A stretch of 64,000 bases of DNA from Oceanospirillum linum (GCF_001995095.2 NZ_MTSD02000006.1:124001-188000); one strand, 5' to 3'. Shown: positions 51,410 through 62,595, counted from the stretch's first letter. Program-made: numbers and translations. Notes: generated from the letters alone by a model not told the origin.

Positions 51410-52270
51410 TTAGGTTTGCTTTTTGCTTAAAGTTTCGTTAACCGCCGCGGCAATGATCAGGCTGCCACCAATCAAGGTCATCGTCTCCGCTTGTTCACCC
51501 AGAATCAGAAACGCGAGCAATGCCCCGTACACGGGTTGCAGGCAGGAGATCAGGCTAATGCTGGCGGCCTTCAGGTAGCGTAAGCTGCTGGCAAGCAGCG
51601 TGTGTGGGGCTGCGGTAAAAACCGTGGCCAGAAGGAAAAGCTGGAACCACTGTTCACCGGGTAAGGAAAATACTTCTGCGCTGACAAAGGGCAGCAGCAT
51701 TATAGCCACCAGGAGGGATTGCCAGCCCATGGTCTGAACAGGGCTGTACTGACTGTAATACTTCTTCATAAAGAGATTACGCAGTGTGAACAGAAATGCT
51801 GATATGACACCCCAGAATACTCCCAGCGCGATAGGGTCGTCAGGATTCAATGAGGGCGTCATCAGGCTGACGCCCGAAACGACCAGCAGTGCGGCAAAAA
51901 GATCTTTACCCTTAAGGCGTGCACGATCAAATACAGGCTCCAGTAGAACGGTCATGACCGGAAAGGTAAACAAAGAGAGAATACCGACAGTGACACCGGC
52001 GATTTGCATGGAGTGGAAGTAGGTTACCCAATGTAGCCCCATCAGAACGGAAAGCCCCAGAATGCCGAGATTATGGTGGTTGTGGGCGAAGGCGATTTTT
52101 TTGTTCCGCAGCCTCAGCCAACCCAATAATAAAACACCGGCAATCAGGCAGCGCCAGGCTGTCATATCTAAGGCATTCAAGTGGAGTGTCTGGGAAAAAA
52201 GTGCGGTGCCGCCAAACAGTAGCAGGCCGCCATGAAGGCTTAAAAGCCCCTTTAAATGATCAGAGTGCAT
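51410..52270 (-). CDS. EamA/DMT-family transporter
   Basis: The 286-residue protein has ten predicted transmembrane segments in two EamA repeats (about 5-130, 145-280). It is not closely similar to the DMT protein at 22 kb. The substrate is unknown. Its start overlaps the end of the upstream degenerate-GGDEF gene by 11 bases, so it is probably co-transcribed with that pair. Confidence 0.87.
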   Translation of the reverse strand: MHSDHLKGLLSLHGGLLLFGGTALFSQTLHLNALDMTAWRCLIAGVLLLGWLRLRNKKIAFAHNHHNLGILGLSVLMGLHWVTYFHSMQIAGVTVGILSLFTFPVMTVLLEPVFDRARLKGKDLFAALLVVSGVSLMTPSLNPDDPIALGVFWGVISAFLFTLRNLFMKKYYSQYSPVQTMGWQSLLVAIMLLPFVSAEVFSLPGEQWFQLFLLATVFTAAPHTLLASSLRYLKAASISLISCLQPVYGALLAFLILGEQAETMTLIGGSLIIAAAVNETLSKKQT

Positions 52271-53225
52271 TGTGGGCCCGCATATCCGGATCGGCTAGAG
52301 CACGTTCCATAAATTGATTGGATGTTTCACTGGCCTGGAGTGTTACCGGGTTGAGGCCGAGGTCTCTTGCAATCGCTGACAACTCGAAATGATCTTCCAT
52401 CTGCTGGATCAGGCGCTCTTTCAAAACGATACAGCCGTTGATTGAGGTATTAGGCAGAAGTAATAGAAAGCTGTTGTCGCTCATACGATAAATTTCATCC
52501 CCGGTTCTGCCAACCTCTTCCATAATTTGAGACACCTTAATAAACAGATTGCGTGTTTTATATTCGCCCTGGCGGGCAGTGAAGTCTTCAATATTGTGAA
52601 TTGTAAACAGCAGTGCTGAAAGAGGGCGGCGGGTTGCTTTTGCACGGGAAACTTCCGCTACCAGTCGTTTACTCAGCTGGTTGGCAGAAAAGGCTCCTGT
52701 CAGACTGTCCTTACCACTGAGTCTTTCCAGTGTCTGTGTTTGACTTTCCTGGGTGTAGGCAAAGATAAAGCAGATACCGGAAAAAAGGCTTAGGTTGATG
52801 GCAAGGTCGATCAATATCAGAGGATTGATCTGTTCCACGGCAAAAAAAACAAACAGAGAGAAGAATAATAATAAACTAAAAGAGGCTTGGCGGACCGGTA
52901 AAATAAAGTAGGTCAGCACTGGGACCATATAAAGCCACTGCCGGTAGAGAGGATCAAACAGAGGGCCACTGTTCAGAACAACCAGACCAAGCAAAACAAG
53001 CAACGGGTACGGTGTGATATCCCGGCTTTCATTACTCTGAAATAGCCGGATAAGCGCCAATACCAGAATAAACGGGCTGGATAGAGCTGGCCAGAGAATT
53101 TGTTGATAGTGCCCGAGCATATAGTGATACCAAGCGATAATCGCCAGAACAAAAGCCAGGGAAAAATAGAGCCCTGCCGTGACTTTGTCTCGCATTTTAG
53201 ACGTGTTCTGGCCCAGATCAATCAT
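52260..53225 (-). CDS. Membrane protein with degenerate GGDEF domain (first of a tandem pair)
   Basis: The protein has 321 residues from the ATG at 53225; a GTG at 53261 that overlaps the preceding stop is also possible. Six or so transmembrane segments (about 15-160) precede a GGDEF-type fold, recognised by KDSLTGAFSANQLSKRL. The signature loop reads YRMSDNSFLLLLP where a cyclase has GGDEF, so diguanylate cyclase activity is unlikely. Its layout and neighbour show it to be a paralogue of the next gene upstream. A receptor or partner-binding role is inferred. Confidence 0.82.
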   Translation of the reverse strand: MIDLGQNTSKMRDKVTAGLYFSLAFVLAIIAWYHYMLGHYQQILWPALSSPFILVLALIRLFQSNESRDITPYPLLVLLGLVVLNSGPLFDPLYRQWLYMVPVLTYFILPVRQASFSLLLFFSLFVFFAVEQINPLILIDLAINLSLFSGICFIFAYTQESQTQTLERLSGKDSLTGAFSANQLSKRLVAEVSRAKATRRPLSALLFTIHNIEDFTARQGEYKTRNLFIKVSQIMEEVGRTGDEIYRMSDNSFLLLLPNTSINGCIVLKERLIQQMEDHFELSAIARDLGLNPVTLQASETSNQFMERALADPDMRAHNAL

Positions 53226-53257
53226 ATAAATTCTGCTCGTTCTGAATATCGATAAAA

Positions 53258-54169
53258 TCACTTTTCAGGTACAGGGGGGGCGCTAATGTCCTGTTGTTCA
53301 GCAAAGGCGATCGCTTCAGATGCCTTGTCCAGCAACTCCTGCTCAGTTTCGTGCTCTCCGGGAACGACGGCGGCCAGGTGCATGCATTCATTAAAGTTGT
53401 TGTAGTACTGATAGCAGATACTGAGGCTGTCCCGGAAAGAGCCGGAGGGGGTTAGTGCGACAAGGTAGTCATCAACCCGATAGAGGCGGTCAAAAGGGCG
53501 TAGAGCCTGGTTTATCAGTTCTGATGTTTTGCGCAATGTCAGATCTGAATATTCCTGACGGCCTTTGAAGCAGAGCAGAGACAGGCTGGTATTTTCCCGG
53601 TCAGCCCGTGCCAGCTCCCTTGGCAGGTCATCCCGTAATTGCTGAGTATTGTAAGCGGAGCTTTCGGCATCAAGACTGACCAGCTCCTGTAGGTGCTGCT
53701 GTTTCTCTCTGTTGGTAAAAATGAAAATACAGGCTACAGAAGTAGCTGACCAGAACAGATAAAGTACCTGAAGCCTTTCAATCCCAGCCAGCTGGACCGT
53801 TGTGGATAGATTGAAAATCAGGGCGTAGCCCAGTGTCAGTGTCAGAGCCGACTTAAAAGGCAAAAGACTAAACAGGTAAAATGGCAGTATATAGGCCCAG
53901 TGAGCGCTCAGGATTACAGGAACCCAGAAGCCTGCAATCGTTAATGTAGCCACCATCGCAAGAATCAGAAGAGGCAACATGCGGGAAGGTTTCAGAGGGA
54001 AAACGAAGTTATAAAGGCCCGTCACAAGAAGAGTCAGGCTGATTAGCATCAGAGCCTCTCCTGCCTGGGGCAGTTGATTCAGATACTGTGTCCAGCCCAA
54101 TAGCAAGGTCGCTGCTCCGGCGAGGATAAAGTAAATGGCGTTCAGGCGTGCTTTGTACTTGGTGTCCAT
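53258..54169 (-). CDS. Membrane protein with degenerate GGDEF domain (second of a tandem pair)
   Basis: The 303-residue protein has five or six transmembrane segments (about 10-152), then a short linker and a GGDEF-like domain (SLDAESSAYNTQQLRDDL). The signature loop reads YRVDDYLVALTP, so the GGDEF active-site glycines and acidic pair are lost. Its stop overlaps the next possible start by GTGA. It is the first gene of the three-gene minus-strand unit with the downstream paralogue and DMT transporter. Confidence 0.82.
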   Translation of the reverse strand: MDTKYKARLNAIYFILAGAATLLLGWTQYLNQLPQAGEALMLISLTLLVTGLYNFVFPLKPSRMLPLLILAMVATLTIAGFWVPVILSAHWAYILPFYLFSLLPFKSALTLTLGYALIFNLSTTVQLAGIERLQVLYLFWSATSVACIFIFTNREKQQHLQELVSLDAESSAYNTQQLRDDLPRELARADRENTSLSLLCFKGRQEYSDLTLRKTSELINQALRPFDRLYRVDDYLVALTPSGSFRDSLSICYQYYNNFNECMHLAAVVPGEHETEQELLDKASEAIAFAEQQDISAPPVPEK

Positions 54170-54305
54170 TCGCGTATAGTTGCCAGTTCTGGAAATGAAT
54201 ACAGCGGATTATAACGATTACAGCCCTTAAAGGTAGAGGGTGTTCCAGATATTTGTTACAGGAAAACAGTCGCAGAAAATAAGAGCATCAGGGTTTACTA
54301 ACACC

Positions 54306-55562
54306 ATGAATATCAAACAGTATATGCAGGAGATGGGTCAAAAAGCCCGTCTCGCCTCACGCGCTATCGCAAAAGCAGATACCGGCTTAAAAAACAAAGC
54401 CCTTCTGGCCACCGCAGATGCCCTGGATGCAGCCCGACCGATACTGGCCGCTGAAAATGAAAAAGACCTGGCAAATGGTCGTAACAATGGTTTGGACAGC
54501 GCCCTTTTGGATCGTTTGGCACTGACTCCCAAGGTCATCGACACCATGATTGAAGGCTTACGTCAGGTTGCGGCTCTACCTGACCCTATCGGTGAAATCA
54601 CCGATATGAATTTTCGCCCGAGTGGTATTCAGCTAGGTAAAATGCGTGTTCCTCTTGGTGTCATTGGTATTATTTATGAATCCCGCCCTAACGTCACTGT
54701 GGAGGCGGCCAGCCTCTGCCTGAAGTCCGGAAATGCGGTGATACTTCGCGGTGGTTCTGAGGCCATTCATTCTAATCAGGCGATTGCCCGATGTATTGCC
54801 CAGGGGCTTGCGGCTGCGGATTTACCGGCGGCCACGGTTCAGGTTGTTGAGACGACTGACCGGGCTGCGGTAGGTGAGCTGATTACCATGCCAGAATTTG
54901 TAGATGTGATTGTGCCCCGGGGTGGCAAGGGTCTGATTGAACGGGTTAGCAAAGATGCCTCCGTGCCTGTGATTAAGCATCTTGATGGTATCTGTCATGT
55001 CTATATTGATGATCAGGCCGATCTGGATAAGGCTGTTAAGATCGCCGTAAATGCTAAGACTCACCGCTATGGTACCTGTAATACTATGGAAACCTTGTTG
55101 GTAGCTGAGTCCGTTGCAGCAAAGGTACTGCCTTTGTTGGCAGAGGAGTATACGGCGAAAGGTGTTGAGCTGAGAGGCTGTGAGAAAACCCGCGCTATTC
55201 TCGCCGATGCCATTCCGGCGACGGAAGAAGACTGGAGTACGGAGTATCTGGCCCCGATACTGGCGATCAAGGTGGTGTCATCTGCAGATGAAGCGATTGA
55301 TCACATTAATGATTTTGGTTCTCATCATACGGATGCCATTGTGACTGAAAATTACACCCTGGCGCGCCGTTTTCTGGCCGAGGTGGACTCCAGCTCGGTG
55401 ATGATCAATGCTTCGACCCGTTTCGCGGATGGGTTCGAGTATGGCTTAGGTGCTGAGATCGGTATCTCCACTGATAAAATTCATGCCCGTGGCCCGGTTG
55501 GTTTGGAAGGTCTGACCTCCCGGAAATATGTGGTCTTTGGTGATGGCCATATCCGTGACTAG
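54306..55562 (+). CDS. proA: Gamma-glutamyl phosphate reductase ProA
   Basis: The protein has 418 residues from [11 protein letters not shown] (ATG 54306), the usual length. NADPH-binding and catalytic regions are recognisable, including [20 protein letters not shown] and the active-site Cys in [12 protein letters not shown]. ProA makes glutamate semialdehyde for proline synthesis. It starts the plus-strand block that ends at dacA, and it has its own terminator. Confidence 0.97.
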   Translation: MNIKQYMQEMGQKARLASRAIAKADTGLKNKALLATADALDAARPILAAENEKDLANGRNNGLDSALLDRLALTPKVIDTMIEGLRQVAALPDPIGEITDMNFRPSGIQLGKMRVPLGVIGIIYESRPNVTVEAASLCLKSGNAVILRGGSEAIHSNQAIARCIAQGLAAADLPAATVQVVETTDRAAVGELITMPEFVDVIVPRGGKGLIERVSKDASVPVIKHLDGICHVYIDDQADLDKAVKIAVNAKTHRYGTCNTMETLLVAESVAAKVLPLLAEEYTAKGVELRGCEKTRAILADAIPATEEDWSTEYLAPILAIKVVSSADEAIDHINDFGSHHTDAIVTENYTLARRFLAEVDSSSVMINASTRFADGFEYGLGAEIGISTDKIHARGPVGLEGLTSRKYVVFGDGHIRD

Positions 55563-55582
55563 CTGTAGCGTCGCGTTATCAG

Positions 55583-55609
55583 CGGCAGGTCAGTAGGCCT
55601 GCCGTTTTT
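55583..55609 (+). terminator. Terminator after proA
   Basis: The stem CGGCAGG / CCTGCCG with an 8-base loop is followed by TTTTT, 20 bases after the proA stop. Confidence 0.88.
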
Positions 55610-55633
55610 GTATCTGCAATGACTCTAACTTAA

Positions 55634-56308
<675 letters not shown>

Positions 56309-56496
56309 TCCTTTCGGTATTTGAGCGCGTTTTTTTGCCTGATGTTAAACTAATGTCTCTTTTTATGGCTTTTGGCGTGAGTTTTTACAGGGAAATGAAC
56401 ATTAAGGCTACAAAGCTGCTCTAACTTGTAAGACAATTGAGTTCTTATTTGATTAATCCTGAATTCGTCTGGTTAATCCTGAAAATCTGAGGTCCT

Positions 56497-56874
56497 ATGC
56501 AAACAGAACAACTCAAGCAGCTGGTTATTGACTCGCTGGAAGAGATGAAGGGTAACGATATTGTGGTGCTTGATGTCAGAGGCAATACAAGTGTTACCGA
56601 TTTTATGGTTATCGCCAGCGGTACATCTAACCGCCATGTGGCCTCCATGGCTAATAATGTGGTGGTGAATGTTAAAGAGCAGGGCGTTCGTCCGCTGGGC
56701 GTGGAAGGTCAGACCGGTAGTGAGTGGGTTCTGGTGGATTTGGGGGGTATTGTTGTTCATATCATGCAGCCAGCAACCCGCCAATTCTATGACCTTGAGC
56801 GTCTCTGGAGTGATTTACCGGAGGATTCTGTTGTGGAGTCCGGAATCCAGGAGTCGTCGGAGAGCCATTCTTGA
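56497..56874 (+). CDS. rsfS: Ribosomal silencing factor RsfS
   Basis: The 125-residue RsfS/DUF143 family protein has [21 protein letters not shown] and [20 protein letters not shown]. It binds L14 on the 50S subunit and blocks subunit joining in starvation. GAGG precedes the ATG. The stop overlaps the TTG start of rlmH. Confidence 0.95.
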   Translation: MQTEQLKQLVIDSLEEMKGNDIVVLDVRGNTSVTDFMVIASGTSNRHVASMANNVVVNVKEQGVRPLGVEGQTGSEWVLVDLGGIVVHIMQPATRQFYDLERLWSDLPEDSVVESGIQESSESHS

Positions 56875-57338
56875 GGATCAAGCTTATTGCAGTGGGCACT
56901 AAAATGCCCAAGTGGGTAGAGCAAGGCTACGAAGAGTATGCTAAACGTCTGCCCCGGGAGTTTTCTCTGGAATTGATGGAGATTGCTCCCGGCAATCGCG
57001 GTAAGAACGCTGATATTGAGCGTGCAATCCGAAAAGAAGGTGAGCTGATGATGTCTAAGATCAGCTCATCTGACCATGTGGTTGCTCTCGAAGTACTCGG
57101 GAAAACATGGTCGACGGAGCAGCTGGCAAAAGAAGCTGAAGGCTGGCAAATGCTCGGTCGTGATGTTTGTCTGCTGGTTGGTGGCCCTGAAGGCCTTGCC
57201 CAGGAGTGTAAACAAAGAGCAAATCAGCAATGGTCACTATCGCCTCTCACACTGCCACACCCTATGGTGAGGCTCCTGTTAGCGGAGCAGGTTTACCGGG
57301 CCTGGAGTGTTATTCAGGGGCACCCTTATCATCGCTAA
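56871..57338 (+). CDS. rlmH: 23S rRNA pseudouridine-1915 N3-methyltransferase RlmH
   Basis: The 155-residue SPOUT enzyme starts with a TTG codon ([15 protein letters not shown]), supported by family alignment and overlap with the rsfS stop (TTGA). The knot region LLVGGPEGL and the C-terminal [19 protein letters not shown] are intact. It methylates position 1915 in helix 69. It is translationally coupled to rsfS. Confidence 0.95.
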   Translation: MRIKLIAVGTKMPKWVEQGYEEYAKRLPREFSLELMEIAPGNRGKNADIERAIRKEGELMMSKISSSDHVVALEVLGKTWSTEQLAKEAEGWQMLGRDVCLLVGGPEGLAQECKQRANQQWSLSPLTLPHPMVRLLLAEQVYRAWSVIQGHPYHR

Positions 57339-57371
57339 AACTCTCATCTTTCCAAGAACGGTGATAACCGG

Positions 57372-59252
57372 ATGTCTGAAAAACGCACACTGAAAAACCT
57401 CGACCTTGAATACCGTCTTTTCAAGGAACGGATCTTTGTCGCTTTTGCCATCGTTATCCTTCTTGTTATGGTACTTGTTTCCCGCATGGTTTATCTGCAG
57501 GTATACCAGTACGACGTCTATAGTACCAAGTCCGATAAAAACAGAATGCACGTAAGGGCTATTCCCCCGACCCGAGGCCTTATCTTTGATGGCAAAGGGC
57601 GTGTATTGGCAGAAAACCTGCCCAGTTATAACCTGATGTTTGTTCGTGAGCAGGCGAAAGATATTCAAGGTGTACTGAACACTCTGTCGGAGGTTCTGGA
57701 ACTGAGTGAAACTCAGCAAAAAGAGATTGCCGAGCAGACTTATAGCCAGCGCCGGCCATTCCACTCCGCCCTTCTGTTAAGCCAGCTAACAGAAGAACAG
57801 ATCGCTAAAATTTCTGTCAATCGTTATCGTCTTCCTGGTGTTGAGATTGAAGCTCAGCTGATTCGCCACTATCCGTATGGACCGATGACAGCTCATGTTC
57901 TGGGCTATGTTTCCCGTATTAGTGAGCTGGATCTTAAGAAAGTTGACCGTTCTCAGTATGCGGGGACTTACTATATTGGAAAGAGTGGAATTGAGCGTCA
58001 GTATGAAGAGACCCTGCATGGAAAAGTGGGGGTTCAAACGGTTGAGACCAATGCCCGCGGGCGGGTGCTAAGTATTCTGGATGAGACTTTACCTGAGCCA
58101 GGAAAATCCCTGAAGCTACACCTGGATGCTGATCTTCAGTATGCCGCGATGCGTGCACTATCCGGCTTTCGTGGCTCTATCGTGGCTATTGAGCCTAAAA
58201 CAGGCGGTATCCTGGCGATCGCCAGCACGCCAAGTTTTGATCCTAATCTATTTGTTTCCGGTATTGACGGCAAGACCTATAAAGAGTTGATTACCTCCCG
58301 TGACCTGCCCATGTTTAACCGGAGTATCCGGGGGAACTATCCTCCTGCTTCAACTATTAAAGCTTTTATGGCAATTGCCGGGCTTGAAGAGGGGATTGTC
58401 ACTCAGGACTTTACCATTGAAGACCCCGGCTGGTTTCAGTTACCAAATGATGATCGTTATTACCGCAACTGGAAGCGGATTGGGCACGGTACAGTGGACT
58501 TGAGAAAAGCGATTGTGGTTTCAAACGATACCTACTTTTATAACCTGGCCTACAATTTAGGCATTGATCGTATTTATCCCTTTATGCAGCGTTTTGGATT
58601 TGGTTTGAATACAGCACTGGATATACCTCAGGCCTCTCCAGGGCTTATGCCAAGTCGCGACTGGAAACGCACCAAACGGAAGTCTCCCTGGTTTCCGGGT
58701 GAAACACTAAGTGTTGGAATTGGCCAGGGGTATTGGCAGGCAACGCCCCTGCAGATTGCGACGTCAATGGCGGTGCTGGCTAACAGGGGTAAGTGGGTAC
58801 AGCCCCGATTGGTAAAAAGTATTGATAGTAAAGACGTCGCCGCTGATAACAAAGAATCTCCAAAAGATATCGTGCTATCCGATGAGCGTTACTGGGACAT
58901 CGCTATAGAAGCTATGGTTGATGTGGTTCATAGTGGAACGGGGACAGCGCGACGGATCGGTAAGCGGGTTGACTATACCATTGCAGGTAAAACCGGTACC
59001 GCTCAGGTAAAAAGCATCAAACAAGACGAAGTTTACGATGAAAGCAAACTGGCCGAGCGCCACCGGGATCATGCAATGTTTGCCGGTTTTGCTCCGGCCC
59101 ATGATCCGAAAATTGCATTGGCGGTCATCGTAGAAAATGCGGGTAGCGGCAGCACGACAGCCGCACCCATCGCTCAGATGGTTTTTGATGCTTACCTGAA
59201 AAAAGAGCGTGGTCTGAGGCTGACTGACTCAGCGGGCGGAGGAAAACAGTGA
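57372..59252 (+). CDS. mrdA: Penicillin-binding protein 2 (elongation transpeptidase) MrdA
   Basis: The 626-residue class B PBP has one transmembrane anchor (about 21-43), a PBP dimer domain (about 60-235), and the transpeptidase domain with the acylation site S327-T-I-K330, SND, and KTGTAQV. It crosslinks lateral-wall peptidoglycan with RodA. Its stop overlaps the rodA GTG start. Confidence 0.97.
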   Translation: MSEKRTLKNLDLEYRLFKERIFVAFAIVILLVMVLVSRMVYLQVYQYDVYSTKSDKNRMHVRAIPPTRGLIFDGKGRVLAENLPSYNLMFVREQAKDIQGVLNTLSEVLELSETQQKEIAEQTYSQRRPFHSALLLSQLTEEQIAKISVNRYRLPGVEIEAQLIRHYPYGPMTAHVLGYVSRISELDLKKVDRSQYAGTYYIGKSGIERQYEETLHGKVGVQTVETNARGRVLSILDETLPEPGKSLKLHLDADLQYAAMRALSGFRGSIVAIEPKTGGILAIASTPSFDPNLFVSGIDGKTYKELITSRDLPMFNRSIRGNYPPASTIKAFMAIAGLEEGIVTQDFTIEDPGWFQLPNDDRYYRNWKRIGHGTVDLRKAIVVSNDTYFYNLAYNLGIDRIYPFMQRFGFGLNTALDIPQASPGLMPSRDWKRTKRKSPWFPGETLSVGIGQGYWQATPLQIATSMAVLANRGKWVQPRLVKSIDSKDVAADNKESPKDIVLSDERYWDIAIEAMVDVVHSGTGTARRIGKRVDYTIAGKTGTAQVKSIKQDEVYDESKLAERHRDHAMFAGFAPAHDPKIALAVIVENAGSGSTTAAPIAQMVFDAYLKKERGLRLTDSAGGGKQ

Positions 59253-60397
59253 GTACACGTGATTTTTTGCACCGGTTGCCAGGGGCTGCTAATGCATTCC
59301 AGCGTCCTGCTGGTTGGCTGGAACGGATCCATATCGATTTCTGGATGCTGATGATTCTGTTTGTTCTCATCAGTTGCGGCCTTTTTGTACTTTATAGTGC
59401 ATCTGGTGAGAGCCTGCATGATGTCGAACGCCAGGGGATGCGTTTTCTTGTGGCTCTGGCAGGCATGTTTATTATTGCTCAGATTGAGCCGCGGCACCTG
59501 CAGCGCTGGACGCCTGTTTTTTACCTGGCCGGGGCCGTTCTTTTACTGGCTGTTTTACTGTTTGGTGTTGGTGCAAAAGGGGCGCAGCGCTGGATTCAGA
59601 TACCGGGCATTGGTTTTCGCTTTCAGCCATCGGAAATTATGAAGCTGGCGATGCCGATGATGGTTGCCTGGTTTCTGGCTAATCGACCTTTACCCCCGGG
59701 TTGGAAACATTTATTGATTTCAGCTGTCATTATTGGGATACCCGTGTTGATGATTGCCCGGCAGCCTGATTTAGGAACTTCGCTTTTGGTAGCCGCTGCT
59801 GCTGTTTTCGTTGTGCTGCTGGCGGGGTTGAGCTGGAAACTGATCGGCGGTTTTATTGTCCTCGGCATTTCCGCACTACCGGCACTCTGGTATGTGATGC
59901 ATGATTATCAACGTCAGCGAGTACTGACTTTCCTTAACCCGGAGATTGATCCTTTAGGTTCTGGCTGGAACATCATTCAGTCAAAAACAGCCATTGGTTC
60001 TGGCGGTGTTTATGGGAAGGGGTGGCTTCAGGGAACCCAGTCGCAACTTGAGTTTCTTCCTGAACGGCATACGGATTTTATTATCGCTGTACTGGCTGAA
60101 GAGTTTGGCCTGGTTGGTATTGGCCTCATTCTGTTGGCCTACCTTGCGATTATTGGCCGCGGGCTCTTTATTGCATTAAATGCTCAGGATACCTACGGCC
60201 GTTTAGTGGCTGGCAGTATTACACTGACATTTTTTGTCTATGTGTTCGTTAATATTGGTATGGTCAGTGGGTTATTGCCAGTGGTGGGGGTTCCGCTACC
60301 TCTGGTGAGTTATGGCGGCACTTCTATTGTTACTTTGATGGCAGGATTCGGGATTCTGATGTCGATTCACACCCATCGAAGCTTAGTTCGAAAGTAA
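59249..60397 (+). CDS. rodA: Peptidoglycan glycosyltransferase RodA
   Basis: The 382-residue SEDS protein has about ten transmembrane segments, the loop QRVLTFLNPEIDPLGSGWN, and the SEDS hallmark FQPSEIMKLAMP. It polymerises glycan strands with PBP2. The GTG start overlaps the mrdA stop, with GGAGGA upstream, indicating tight coupling. Confidence 0.96.
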   Translation: MSTRDFLHRLPGAANAFQRPAGWLERIHIDFWMLMILFVLISCGLFVLYSASGESLHDVERQGMRFLVALAGMFIIAQIEPRHLQRWTPVFYLAGAVLLLAVLLFGVGAKGAQRWIQIPGIGFRFQPSEIMKLAMPMMVAWFLANRPLPPGWKHLLISAVIIGIPVLMIARQPDLGTSLLVAAAAVFVVLLAGLSWKLIGGFIVLGISALPALWYVMHDYQRQRVLTFLNPEIDPLGSGWNIIQSKTAIGSGGVYGKGWLQGTQSQLEFLPERHTDFIIAVLAEEFGLVGIGLILLAYLAIIGRGLFIALNAQDTYGRLVAGSITLTFFVYVFVNIGMVSGLLPVVGVPLPLVSYGGTSIVTLMAGFGILMSIHTHRSLVRK

Positions 60398-60496
60398 TCT
60401 CTCAGAGTTTTGAGAGGAGATTAATGTTTTTTATTTGCTTGTTTTGTTAGAGTGCACAAAATATAAGCAAGCTTATTCAGTTTTGGACGTGACAGC

Positions 60497-61543
60497 ATGA
60501 GACATCTGATGAATATCAAAACCACTTTATATCGTTGGTTTGGACGTAGCTCCATTGCAGCGTTGGCCTTTGTTCCGATAGGCTGCGCCACTGCCAATAC
60601 ACCGGAGCAACCAACGCAGACTGAATACGAGCGTAATGTACTGATTGAAGATTTTGTTACCGAGATGGTTCGTGATCACGGCTTTACACCATCTGCTTTG
60701 AAAACTGTTCTGGATAAAGCAGAGAAGAAGCAGAGTATTCTGGATGCGATCTCCCGTCCGGCAGAAAAGACCTTAGAGTGGAAAGATTATCGCAAGATTT
60801 TTATTACCGATAAACGTATTACTGGTGGTGTTCGCTTTATGCGTAAACACCGGGTCGTTCTTGAACGCGCTGAAATGATTTACGGTGTCCCGAAAGAAAT
60901 TATCACTGCGATTATCGGTGTCGAGACTTACTATGGACGCATGGCAGGTAACTATAGGGTTGTCGATGCTTTAAGCACTCTGGCTTTTGACTATCCACCC
61001 CGTGCTGAATTTTTCCGTGGTCAGCTAAAAGAGTATTTTATTCTGGCGCGTGAAGAGAGTATCGACCCGTTGTCTATTAAAGGATCTTATGCCGGCGCCA
61101 TGGGGTATGGTCAATTTATTCCAAGCAGTTATCGTAATTTTGCCGTCGACTTTGACGGTGATAAAAAGCGTGATATCTGGAATAACCCAACGGATGCCAT
61201 TGGTAGTGTTGCTAATTATTTCAAAGAGCACCACTGGCAGACAGGTGAGCCCGTCGTTGTCCCTGCTACCGTTCAGGGCGATGCTTACAGCGAGTTTGTT
61301 AACACGAGTCTGAAGCCAGAGCTTTCGGTTCAGGAATTGGCTGAAAAGGGGTTTACACCAAAGGATCGTCGTCGTTACTCCGGTATGGCTACAGCTATGG
61401 AACTGCAGGGTGAAAAGGGTGTTGAGCATTGGTTAGGGCTCAGGAATTTTTACGTAATTACCCGCTATAATCACAGTAGGCTTTATGCGATGGCCGTGTA
61501 TCAATTAAGTCAGAAAATAAAGCAAGCAGACCAGCAGGGATAG
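60497..61543 (+). CDS. mltB: Lytic murein transglycosylase B
   Basis: The 348-residue SLT_2 family enzyme has the catalytic Glu region TAIIGVETYYGRMAGNYRV and SYAGAMGYGQFIPSSYRNFAVDFDGD. An N-terminal signal ends near a Cys in PIGCAT, a lipobox with Pro rather than Leu at -3, so lipidation is uncertain. It cleaves glycan to anhydro-muropeptides. It follows rodA by 99 bases. Confidence 0.93.
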   Translation: MRHLMNIKTTLYRWFGRSSIAALAFVPIGCATANTPEQPTQTEYERNVLIEDFVTEMVRDHGFTPSALKTVLDKAEKKQSILDAISRPAEKTLEWKDYRKIFITDKRITGGVRFMRKHRVVLERAEMIYGVPKEIITAIIGVETYYGRMAGNYRVVDALSTLAFDYPPRAEFFRGQLKEYFILAREESIDPLSIKGSYAGAMGYGQFIPSSYRNFAVDFDGDKKRDIWNNPTDAIGSVANYFKEHHWQTGEPVVVPATVQGDAYSEFVNTSLKPELSVQELAEKGFTPKDRRRYSGMATAMELQGEKGVEHWLGLRNFYVITRYNHSRLYAMAVYQLSQKIKQADQQG

Positions 61544-61557
61544 GTGAGATAGAGTCG

Positions 61558-62409
61558 ATGGCAGCCAGATCAATCTCTGCATCTGTAAATCAGGGGCAGG
61601 CGTTTCGCCGGTATTACGGTGTTTTGTTTACTTTGCTGGCTTTTTTGGCAGGTTGTAGCATGTCACCTTCCGGCTCGCGCTATGAACTCCAGCAGGACGC
61701 AGCACCGGATGATGTTTTTGATATGAATAAGATCAAAGACTTAGATCCGGTTTATGAGCCCCCAAGCCCCGCTGGAAATAGATCACCCTATTCTGTCTGG
61801 GGAAAAAGCTATACCGTACTGCCATCCAGCAAGGGATATAAAGCTGAAGGCACCGCCTCCTGGTATGGTAAGAAGTTTCATGGATATCACACATCAAATG
61901 GTGAGATTTATGATATGTATCAGCTGTCTGCTGCACATAAAAGCTTACCTCTCCCTTCCTATGTTCTGGTGACTCACCTGACTAACGGAAAGCAGGTTCT
62001 TGTGCGGGTTAATGACCGCGGCCCCTTCCATGATGACAGGCTGATTGATCTTTCTTACGCAGCGGCGGCCCGGCTTGATATGTTGGCAACGGGCACAGCT
62101 CCTGTCAGGATTGAGGCCATAGATCCCGTAAAATGGAACAGTGGTATTGATCCCTCGATCAATCAGCTTCAACCCCCAGTGCTTGTTCAGGTCGCGGCGA
62201 TGAGCAAATCTGAATCTGCACTCAGGCTGGGGCAACAGTTAGAGGCGGGAACCGGCCAGGCGATGAAGGTACTTCCTGCTCAGGTGAACGGGCGGTTACT
62301 GTACAAAGTTCAGCTGGGTCCTGTTGAATCCCGTTCTGAGCTTCAGCGTTTGATTCATCAGCTATCGGACGATGGTTTTGTCAGGCCGATCATCATCCCT
62401 ATCCCCTGA
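61558..62409 (+). CDS. rlpA: Septal ring lytic transglycosylase RlpA
   Basis: The 283-residue lipoprotein has a lipobox LAGC near residue 33, a double-psi beta-barrel domain (about 95-190; GTASWYGKKFHGYHTSNGEIYD and VNDRGPFHDDRLIDLSYAAA), and a C-terminal SPOR domain (about 205-280) that binds denuded glycan. It begins 14 bases after mltB. Confidence 0.93.
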   Translation: MAARSISASVNQGQAFRRYYGVLFTLLAFLAGCSMSPSGSRYELQQDAAPDDVFDMNKIKDLDPVYEPPSPAGNRSPYSVWGKSYTVLPSSKGYKAEGTASWYGKKFHGYHTSNGEIYDMYQLSAAHKSLPLPSYVLVTHLTNGKQVLVRVNDRGPFHDDRLIDLSYAAAARLDMLATGTAPVRIEAIDPVKWNSGIDPSINQLQPPVLVQVAAMSKSESALRLGQQLEAGTGQAMKVLPAQVNGRLLYKVQLGPVESRSELQRLIHQLSDDGFVRPIIIPIP

Positions 62410-62500
62410 TAAGCCTCAGAATGAACTTTGGTCCTGTTGGCCAGTCTGATTAGGCGTACTTATGCTCCGTTGTGGTGCTAGGTGCGCTTTTGGTACGGCA

Positions 62501-62509
62501 TGGTATACT
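62501..62509 (+). promoter_or_regulatory. Candidate extended -10 promoter for dacA
   Basis: TGG followed by TATACT, about 90 bases before dacA, matches an extended -10 element. No good -35 hexamer is seen at 17 bases. Confidence 0.4.
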
Positions 62510-62595
62510 TGCCGGTTTTAATAGCATTGCTCTTTTTTGGGGCGGTGGACATACACGCAGTATCCTGCATTTTAAAAGGTTAAGAGTTAGTCATC

